A stretch of DNA of 13,732 nucleotides from NCBI GenBank assembly GCA_036570145.1, contig DATCPJ010000232.1, forward strand, positions 1 through 13,732, read 5' to 3'. The notes below the pieces were generated by a model. That model saw only the letters and a list, made by a program, of their open reading frames with translations. It was not told the origin of the DNA and searched no databases. A program made the position numbers and the translations under genes. Source of the stretch: UBA6019 sp036570145. GTDB taxonomy: Bacteria; Chloroflexota; Dormibacteria; Dormibacterales; Dormibacteraceae. This document shows positions 6,911 to 13,732 of the stretch, piece after piece (the first letter of the stretch is position 1; each line of letters starts with the position of its first letter).

Positions 6911-6927
6911 GTAAATAAATACTTTAC
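6911..6927. promoter_or_regulatory. GTAAA-N7-TTTAC palindrome in an AT-rich divergent promoter island
   Basis: The stretch 6904-6931 is the most AT-rich run seen in the window and lies between the divergent cpaB and 188-aa genes. It contains the inverted repeat GTAAA (6911-6915) and TTTAC (6923-6927), spaced by 7 nt. The right arm overlaps the -35 hexamer of the plus-strand promoter. The geometry fits an operator that could control both directions, but the arms are only 5 bp, so chance is possible. Confidence 0.35.
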
Positions 6928-6951
6928 GTTTGGCCCGGCCGGCGCTAGGTT
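6923..6951 (+). promoter_or_regulatory. Candidate sigma70-type promoter for the 188-aa gene and downstream operon
   Basis: TTTACG (6923-6928) and TAGGTT (6946-6951) are separated by exactly 17 bp, the ideal spacing for a housekeeping promoter. The -10 ends 10 nt before the ATG at 6962, so the expected transcript start lies only 2-5 nt ahead of the start codon, making the mRNA nearly leaderless. GAGGG at 6953-6957 could act as a Shine-Dalgarno only if transcription began further upstream. Confidence 0.5.
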
Positions 6952-6961
6952 CGAGGGCGCG

Positions 6962-7528
6962 ATGCGAATCCCCCGTTCGGACCCTGCCGACCGCCACCGC
7001 CGCGAGCTCATCCGGCAGGCTGACGAGCTCCTCGAGGACGTCGAGTTGCTGCGGTTGGGCGATCGGCGACGGGTTCCCGAACGCCTCAGCTCGGCGATCG
7101 AGAAGCTCCAGCTGGATGCCGGCCGGGGCGAGGCGAGCATCGCGCCGGCGACGCTCCGGAGCGCCCACGAACTGGTGCTCAGCGTGCAGTACCGGCTGAT
7201 GAGCGGCAATCCGCGCAACCGAATGATCGGGACCCACCTCGGCCGCGGCGTCGGCCAGGCGACGGTTCGCGCGCTGGCTGGAGGTGGCACCTGGAAGCAC
7301 CTGGTCCTCCCTCCGATCGGCCCGCTGGCGACCGCCGATTGGCGATCCGTGGTCGACCAGACACTCGAGCGGGCACTCGACCGTTGGTCCTACACCCAGC
7401 ACCACGCGGCCCGGGCGGCACGCGATCGGAGCGGCGCCAGGCAGGCGCTGGCCCGTGCTCGCGTGGCCTGGACGAACTATTGGGAATTGCGGGAGGAGGC
7501 GGAGCGACTGCTTGGAATGCCAACGTAG
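6962..7528 (+). CDS. Hypothetical 188-aa helical protein, no family recognised
   Basis: I do not recognise this protein. It is soluble-looking, with no signal peptide or membrane segment, and rich in Arg, Leu and Ala. Three parts can be seen: an N-terminal helical stretch (residues 9-48, many Glu/Arg/Leu); a middle with HELVLSVQYRLMSGNPRNRM, a glycine-rich HLGRGVGQATVRALAGGG, and a W/P-containing HLVLPPIGPL; and a C-terminal helix rich in Arg/Ala with WTNYWELREEAERLL. Codon use is biased to G/C at third positions, supporting real coding, though less strongly than in its downstream neighbour. The ATG at 6962 follows a good promoter. The stop is 11 bp before the acyl-CoA ligase start, so the two are probably co-transcribed. 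A DNA-binding or regulatory role is possible but not shown. Confidence 0.7.
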   Translation: MRIPRSDPADRHRRELIRQADELLEDVELLRLGDRRRVPERLSSAIEKLQLDAGRGEASIAPATLRSAHELVLSVQYRLMSGNPRNRMIGTHLGRGVGQATVRALAGGGTWKHLVLPPIGPLATADWRSVVDQTLERALDRWSYTQHHAARAARDRSGARQALARARVAWTNYWELREEAERLLGMPT

Positions 7529-7539
7529 ACTGGGAACCG

Positions 7540-9519
<1,980 letters not shown>

Positions 9520-9532
9520 CCGAGCACGGCCG

Positions 9533-9554
9533 ACAGGGGGGATGTCCCCCCTGT
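9533..9554 (+). promoter_or_regulatory. Strong 9-bp hairpin in the ligase-transporter gap
   Basis: ACAGGGGGG (9533-9541), loop ATGT, CCCCCCTGT (9546-9554) is a perfect 9-bp stem. It begins 13 nt after the ligase stop and ends 4 nt before the transporter ATG. No T-run follows, so it is a poor intrinsic terminator. Its left arm is the only Shine-Dalgarno-like purine run nearby, so folding would hide it. The loop ATG opens a six-codon frame (MSPLFR) whose TGA overlaps the transporter start as ATGA. It may attenuate, uncouple or stabilise the 3' end of the ligase message. Confidence 0.6.
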
Positions 9555-9558
9555 TCAG

Positions 9559-10737
9559 ATGAGCTTGACGGGGACACTCCTCTTCCGGCTCGGCCTGCTC
9601 TGGCTGGTCGGCAACTGCGTCCGGCTGACGCTGCTCGCCGTTCCACCCCTGCTGCCGCTGATCCACCACAGCCTGCCCCTCAACGAGAGCGCGATCGGGG
9701 CGCTCAGCTCGCTGCCGATCCTCCTGCTCGCCACCGCGACCCTGCTCGGCTCGCTCCTCATCTCCCGCATCGGCGCCCGCCGGGCGGTCCTGCTCGGCCT
9801 GCTCCTGATCGCGGCCGGCGGCGCTTTCCGCGGCGTCGGACCGAGCCTGGCGGTGATCTTCGCGATGACCATCCTGATGGGCGTCGGCATCGCGATCGTG
9901 CAGCCCTCGATGCCGTCGCTGGTTGCGCTCTGGTTGCCGCGCCGGGTCGGCATCGCGACCGCCGCCTTCTCGAACGGGTTCCTGATCGGTGAGATCCTGC
10001 CCGCCGCCCTCACCGTGCCCTGGGTCCTCACCCTGGTCGGCGGCTCCTGGGAGTGGGCCCTCGCCTTCTGGTCCCTGCCGGTCGCCTTCGCCGCGCTCGC
10101 CGTGCTCTTCTTCACCGGCCACGAGGCGCGCGCCGCCGGGGAGCCGCGTCCGCTCTGGATCCCTGACTGGCGGGACCCCACCACCTTGCGCCTGGGGATC
10201 ACGTTGGGAGCCGCCTCGGCGATCTATTTCGGGCTCAACGCCTTCATCCCCGACTACATGCGCGCCACTCATCACCCCGAGCTGATCACCCCGGCGCTCA
10301 CCTGCCTCAACCTCTTTCAGCTGCCCGCGTCGTTCGTCGTCGGCGGCCTCTCCCAGCTGGTGCTGGGCCGGCGCTGGCCGTTCATCGCGACCGGGCTGCT
10401 CACGCTCGCCGCGATCGGCGCCTTCATCGTGCTGCCGGGGATCTGGCAGGCGATCGCGGTCGGCGTCGTCGGCTACGCAGCGGCCCAGGTCTTCATGCTC
10501 GTGCTCGCCCTGCCGCCGCTCCTCGCCGAGGCCGATGACGTCCACCGGCTGACGGCCGGGATCACGACCGTGCAGTACACGATCGGCTTCCTCGCACCGG
10601 TCGTGGCCGGCGTCCTCTGGGACCTCACCGGCAGCAGCTCGAGCGCCTACTGGATGGTGATCGTGGCCGCGGCCGTGCAGACGGTGGTTCCGATCGGCCT
10701 CAGGCTGCCGAGCCACACCCGGACGCAGGCCGCGTAG
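9559..10737 (+). CDS. MFS transporter, CynX/NimT-like
   Basis: A 392-aa integral membrane protein with about twelve hydrophobic helices in two halves. The halves are separated by a basic/polar loop near residues 190-212 (FTGHEARAAGEPRPLWIPDW). The helix 2-3 loop has the MFS motif-A-like LISRIGARRAVLLG. The helix 4-5 segment GIAIVQPSMPSLVALWLPRRVGIATA and the NGFLIGEILPA region resemble the CynX/NimT (cyanate/nitroimidazole) branch of the major facilitator superfamily. The substrate is unknown; co-direction with the acyl-CoA ligase suggests a small organic anion that the ligase then activates. The ATG at 9559 immediately follows a strong hairpin, and there is no clear accessible Shine-Dalgarno. 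Translation may depend on a mini-frame inside the hairpin loop, whose stop overlaps this start. Confidence 0.85.
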   Translation: MSLTGTLLFRLGLLWLVGNCVRLTLLAVPPLLPLIHHSLPLNESAIGALSSLPILLLATATLLGSLLISRIGARRAVLLGLLLIAAGGAFRGVGPSLAVIFAMTILMGVGIAIVQPSMPSLVALWLPRRVGIATAAFSNGFLIGEILPAALTVPWVLTLVGGSWEWALAFWSLPVAFAALAVLFFTGHEARAAGEPRPLWIPDWRDPTTLRLGITLGAASAIYFGLNAFIPDYMRATHHPELITPALTCLNLFQLPASFVVGGLSQLVLGRRWPFIATGLLTLAAIGAFIVLPGIWQAIAVGVVGYAAAQVFMLVLALPPLLAEADDVHRLTAGITTVQYTIGFLAPVVAGVLWDLTGSSSSAYWMVIVAAAVQTVVPIGLRLPSHTRTQAA

Positions 10738-10785
10738 GGTCACTTCGCACCCGCATGGCGAGAACGAGCCGGCCGCTCCGACTCA

Positions 10786-10928
10786 GTCCTCGAGGCGGTG
10801 CGGGACACCGGCTCGAGCTCGCGGGGGATTCGGTCGCCGCCCGCGAGTCCTACCAGCGGGCGGCGAGGAAAGCCGCAAGCATTCCCGAGCAGCGCTACCT
10901 CGCGCTGCGGGCCGCCCGCCTAGCGTAG
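10786..10928 (+). pseudogene. Frameshifted C-terminal remnant of an RNA polymerase sigma factor (DUF6596-type)
   Basis: Only the last ~47 residues of a sigma-factor C-terminal helical domain are recognisable. One frame reads VLEAVR (10786-10803). The frame then shifts, and from 10806 to the TAG at 10926-10928 it reads HRLELAGDSVAARESY, then QRAARKAASIPEQRY, then LALRAARLA. Members of this family end with segments of the type AVRAHLLExAGD...AAxYxxAAxxTxSxPEQRYLxxRAARL, so the match runs across the shift. A single missing base near 10804 would restore one continuous frame. An ATG at 10755 opens a 57-codon frame through the second part, but its first ~16 codons look random. No sigma region 2 or 4 lies upstream, since the MFS gene ends at 10737. 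I read this as a dead fragment left by a deletion; recognition is from memory of the family, not a search. Confidence 0.55.
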
Positions 10929-10960
10929 GAGCGCAGCTTCGCGCTCGCCTCGCGCGCTAG
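10920..10960. terminator. Nested inverted repeat between convergent frames, possible bidirectional terminator
   Basis: An outer pair, CTAGCG (10920-10925) and CGCTAG (10955-10960), encloses an inner pair, GAGCGC (10929-10934) and GCGCTC (10941-10946). The structure spans the stop of the sigma remnant and the stop of the MpaB-like gene. No T-runs flank it, so intrinsic termination is uncertain, and short GC-rich arms arise easily by chance here. Confidence 0.3.
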
Positions 10961-11778
10961 AGGGAGCTTCCCGCTGCCCTCGCCTTCCGGCGTGCTTCGA
11001 GCAGCACCGGTGGCGGCGGCAGCAGCCGCGCCGAGAGCTTGGCGCCGGCTGCCACGAAGGGCCTGAGCGCCGACTCTGCCGCCGAGTTGCGGCGGAGGCC
11101 GTAGAGCTCGACCGCGTGGTCGGGCAGCAGTGAGATCGCACACTGGCCGAGCGCCCACCACCCCGGCCTGCGGTGAACGGGCAGCGGCGGGTTGAGCACG
11201 GTGTCGAGGGCCTCGAGCGAGGTCTGGGTCGTCTGCAGCATCGGGCGCTGCGACTCGATGAAGCGGAAGTTCTGAGCCCATGTCGCCGGCACATCCTCGG
11301 CCCGCAGGCCCACCAGCTCCGCCTGGCGGACCATCTCCCCGATGTAGCCGTCCTTGACGGACGTGCCGAGCGGAGCCACGAACCGCTCGTAGGAGAGGAC
11401 GAACGACTCGACCAGCGTCGTGTGGATCCAGAGCAGCAGGACCGGGTCGTCGGCGGCGTAGGGCAGGCCGGTGACGCGGTCGACGCCGTGGATCGGCTTG
11501 TGGATGGCGCGCACCCGGCGGCCGACGGCGTTCGCCTCCGTGGTGGTGCCGAAGACGGTCGTCATGACGTAGTTGGAGGTGCGGTTGAAGCGGCCCCAGA
11601 CGTCCTTCTTGTAGTCGCTGTGCTGCTCGACGGCGGCGATGGCGAGCGGGTGAAGGGCCTGCAGGATGAGCGCTCGAAGGCCGCCGATCAGCAGCCCGGG
11701 CTCCCTGTGCAGCTGCCAGGCGACGGAGCCGGGACCGAAGAGACCGAAATCGACCGCCTCCTCGGTTGTGGTGGCCAC
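10957..11778 (-). CDS. MpaB/DUF2236-family putative oxygenase
   Basis: A 273-aa protein of the DUF2236 family, which includes fungal MpaB-type oxygenases and the latex-clearing protein Lcp (a heme oxygenase). Family motifs run in order: GPGSVAWQLHREPGLLIGGLRALILQALHPLAI, cut here as GGLRALILQALHP with H43; AAVEQHSDY (H53); GRFNRTSNYVMTTVFGT; VRAIHKPIHG (H93, H97); YAADDPVLLLWIHTTLVES (H119); and FRFIESQRP. The conserved histidines are the probable heme or metal ligands. The substrate is unknown in nearly all bacterial members. The GTG at 11778 begins just before the conserved N-terminal FGPGS segment; there is no ATG option and no clear Shine-Dalgarno. It lies 9 bp downstream of the xanthine dehydrogenase stop on the same strand, so it is probably co-transcribed with it. 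The C-terminal ~40 residues are Ala/Arg-rich. Confidence 0.82.
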   Translation of the reverse strand: MATTTEEAVDFGLFGPGSVAWQLHREPGLLIGGLRALILQALHPLAIAAVEQHSDYKKDVWGRFNRTSNYVMTTVFGTTTEANAVGRRVRAIHKPIHGVDRVTGLPYAADDPVLLLWIHTTLVESFVLSYERFVAPLGTSVKDGYIGEMVRQAELVGLRAEDVPATWAQNFRFIESQRPMLQTTQTSLEALDTVLNPPLPVHRRPGWWALGQCAISLLPDHAVELYGLRRNSAAESALRPFVAAGAKLSARLLPPPPVLLEARRKARAAGSSL

Positions 11779-11787
11779 GGGCTGAGT

Positions 11788-13732
11788 CTAGGAGCGCCGC
11801 CTGCCCGAGGACGGCGGCGAACCCGGGTTGATCTCCCATTCGGGCTCAGTTTGGGCGAGGCCCGCCAGCTCGTCGGGGCTGACCGGGAGGCGGCCGAGGC
11901 GGTGGCCGGTGGCCGCGCGGAGCGCTGCGGCGATCGCCGCGGGCGAGGAGATGAGCGGCGGCTCCCCCACTCCCTTCGCCCCGTAGGGCCCGCCCGGCTC
12001 GGGTTCCTCGACTAAGACGGAGCTGACCGTCGGCATGTCGAGCGCCGTCGGGATTATGTAGTCGGTGAAGCTGGCGTTGAGGATCACGCCCTCCCGCTGC
12101 TTGATCTCCTCCATGGTCGCCATCCCGACGCCCTGGGCGATGCCGCCCTCGATCTGGCCGTGGACCTGGAGCGGGTTGAGCGCCTTCCCCACGTCCTGCG
12201 CGGTGGCGACCTGGACCACCCGGGCGAGCCCGGCCTCGGGGTCGACGTCGACCGTCGCCCGGTGGGCGACGAACATGAAGGACACGTGGGCGTCGCCCTG
12301 GCCGTCCGGGTCGAGGCCCGAGGTCGGCTTGTGGTGGAACTCGAACTCGCGCTCGATCGGGGTGTCGAGGAAGAGCTCGATCGGCGCCAGCGCGACCCCC
12401 TCCGCGTCGAGGACCTGGCCGGCGTCGAGCGAGCGGGCCGGCGGCCCGGCCCTCCGGAGTACCTCCTCGGCGACCCGCAGCGAGGCCCGCTGGACGGCGG
12501 TCCCGGTCATCCAGGTCTGCCGCGAGGCGGAGGAGGAGCCGGCGTCGCCGACCGTCGTGTCGGCCGGCAGCGAGCGCACTTGCTCAACGCCCAGCTCGGT
12601 GCGGGCGATCTGCTCGGTGATCGTGACGACTCCCTGGCCGACCTCCGCCGCGGCCGTCTTCACAGACGCCACCGGCATGCCGTCCGCTCCCCGCTCGAGG
12701 CGGACGCGGGCGGTCGCGTAGTCGTCGTGGCCCTCCGAGTAGGCGATGTTCTTGAAGCCGATCGCGAAGCCGCTCCGGCGAACCACGTCGCCCGCCGCGG
12801 CGACGTTGCCGGCGCCCCCGGGCAGCGAGAGGCGATGCTCCGCCGGGGGCGGCTCGGGGATGGCTGCGCAGAGGCGGATCAGCTCCTCCATCGGTGCGGC
12901 GCCGGTCACCAGCTGCCCCGTGATCAGCGGGTCGCCGCTACGGAGGGCGTTCTTCAGGCGGAGCTGGACGGGGTCCATGCCGAGGCGTCCGGCGAGCGCG
13001 TCCATCTGCGACTCGTGGGCGAAGCAGGTCTGGACCGCGCCGAACCCCCGCATCGCCCCGTTGGGCACGCTGTTGGTGCGGGCGGCGCCGCACCAGACGA
13101 GCGCGTTGGGCATCCGGTAGGGCCCGGCGCCGAAGCAGGCCGCGTTTGCGGTCACCGCGCCCGAGGAGGACGCGTAGGCGCCGCCGTCGAGAACGATCGT
13201 GGCCCGCGTGAAGACCAGGTTGCCCTCGCCGTCGGCGCCGGTCGAGTACCACATCCGCGCCGGGTGGCGGTGGACGTGGCCGACGAAGGACTCCTCCCGG
13301 CCGTACCACATCTTCACCGGTCGGCCGGTCCGGAGCGCGAGGAGGCAGGCGTGGATGTGGATGGAGAGGTCCTCGCGGGCGCCGAACGCTCCCCCTACGC
13401 CGGCCAGGTGGAGTCGCACCGAGCCCCTGGGCAGTGCCAGCGCGGCCTCCACCTGCTCGAGGTCGACGTGGAGGGCCTGGGTGGCGACGAAGAGGTCGAC
13501 GCCGCCGTGCGCTGTCGGTATGGCGAGGCCCGCCTCCGGCCCGAGCGGGGCCTGGTCCTGCTGGCCCAGCTCGTAGTAGCCGTCGACGACGACCGCCGCG
13601 GTGGCGTTGACGTCGCCGCGCCGGATCACCAGCTCTCGGTGCACCATACCCAGGCGCAGGGCTTCGACGGGGTCTGTCACCGGCGGCAGCTCCTGGTACT
13701 CGGCCTCGATCGCCTCGACCGCCAGGCGGGCC
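11788..13732 (-). CDS. pucD: Xanthine dehydrogenase molybdenum-binding subunit, PucD/XdhA-like (5' end cut off by the window)
   Basis: 647 residues of a molybdopterin-binding hydroxylase large subunit are visible. The frame continues to the edge (ARLAVEAIEAEYQELPPVTDP precedes the internal GTG at 13680), so the gene starts outside the window. Motifs present are GGAFGARED (visible residue E120, equivalent to bovine XO Glu802), RPVKMWYGREES, AMRGFGAVQ (R228, equivalent to Arg880), AAEVGQGV, the Q/S-rich GDAGSSSASRQTW and GAKGVGEPP with the catalytic Glu (E590). Retention of both the Glu and the Arg of the purine pocket supports a purine such as hypoxanthine or xanthine over carbon monoxide. No CoxL-type active-site loop is seen. 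Electrons would pass to FeS and FAD subunits encoded elsewhere. An MpaB-like gene follows 9 bp downstream; a mobA-like cofactor gene lies at the far left end. Confidence 0.9.
   Translation of the reverse strand, partial: ARLAVEAIEAEYQELPPVTDPVEALRLGMVHRELVIRRGDVNATAAVVVDGYYELGQQDQAPLGPEAGLAIPTAHGGVDLFVATQALHVDLEQVEAALALPRGSVRLHLAGVGGAFGAREDLSIHIHACLLALRTGRPVKMWYGREESFVGHVHRHPARMWYSTGADGEGNLVFTRATIVLDGGAYASSSGAVTANAACFGAGPYRMPNALVWCGAARTNSVPNGAMRGFGAVQTCFAHESQMDALAGRLGMDPVQLRLKNALRSGDPLITGQLVTGAAPMEELIRLCAAIPEPPPAEHRLSLPGGAGNVAAAGDVVRRSGFAIGFKNIAYSEGHDDYATARVRLERGADGMPVASVKTAAAEVGQGVVTITEQIARTELGVEQVRSLPADTTVGDAGSSSASRQTWMTGTAVQRASLRVAEEVLRRAGPPARSLDAGQVLDAEGVALAPIELFLDTPIEREFEFHHKPTSGLDPDGQGDAHVSFMFVAHRATVDVDPEAGLARVVQVATAQDVGKALNPLQVHGQIEGGIAQGVGMATMEEIKQREGVILNASFTDYIIPTALDMPTVSSVLVEEPEPGGPYGAKGVGEPPLISSPAAIAAALRAATGHRLGRLPVSPDELAGLAQTEPEWEINPGSPPSSGRRRS

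Noticed and set aside
9533..9554. Calling the G6/C6 hairpin a standard intrinsic terminator
   Set aside because: Only two T residues follow the stem and the next start codon is 4 nt away, so I list it as a regulatory hairpin of unknown action.
10755..10928. An intact 57-codon gene starting at the ATG
   Set aside because: The first ~16 codons lack any resemblance to the sigma-factor end, and the family match runs into a different frame upstream, so a remnant is more likely than a working small gene.
11173..12015. A 280-codon plus-strand frame spanning the MpaB-like and xanthine dehydrogenase ends
   Set aside because: It is antisense to two recognised genes, and its composition is that of a GC-rich shadow frame.

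Overview
The window is uniformly GC-rich, with G or C in most third codon positions, and genes are tightly packed. There is no rRNA, tRNA, CRISPR array, transposase or phage gene. The gene content is a minimal Tad pilus operon with no outer-membrane secretin, a PucD-type xanthine dehydrogenase, an MpaB-family protein and likely leaderless starts. This fits a soil-type, monoderm-like GC-rich bacterium, either Actinomycetota or Chloroflexota. That placement is inference, not proof.

Left edge (1-1267): a 3'-truncated mobA-like molybdenum-cofactor nucleotidyltransferase on the minus strand. Only 20 bp away, a divergent metal-dependent amidohydrolase of the ACMSD-like family runs on the plus strand.

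Tad block (6826 down to 1207, minus strand): eight tiled genes in the order cpaB/rcpC (SAF), cpaE/tadZ-like, tadA/cpaF ATPase, tadB, tadC and three tadE-like minor pseudopilin genes. Every junction overlaps or abuts, so this is one translationally coupled operon. It lacks a Flp major pilin and a prepilin peptidase. Its ParA-like member has lost the P-loop lysine, and its last pseudopilin-like gene lacks the Glu+5 residue.

Middle (6904-10737, plus strand): a small AT-rich island holds a good promoter and a short palindrome. After it come an unrecognised 188-aa helical protein, an acetyl-CoA-synthetase-family acyl-CoA ligase with a probably enlarged acyl pocket, and a CynX/NimT-like MFS transporter. 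A strong 9-bp hairpin lies in the ligase-transporter gap. The three genes may form an uptake and activation unit for an unknown carboxylic acid.

Right side (10738-13732): a decayed, frameshifted C-terminal scrap of an RNA polymerase sigma factor, then a nested inverted repeat between convergent reading frames. On the minus strand follow an MpaB/DUF2236-family putative oxygenase and, 9 bp upstream of it, a xanthine dehydrogenase molybdenum-binding subunit whose N-terminus lies off the right edge. Molybdenum-related genes therefore bracket the window, but no direct link between them can be shown here.
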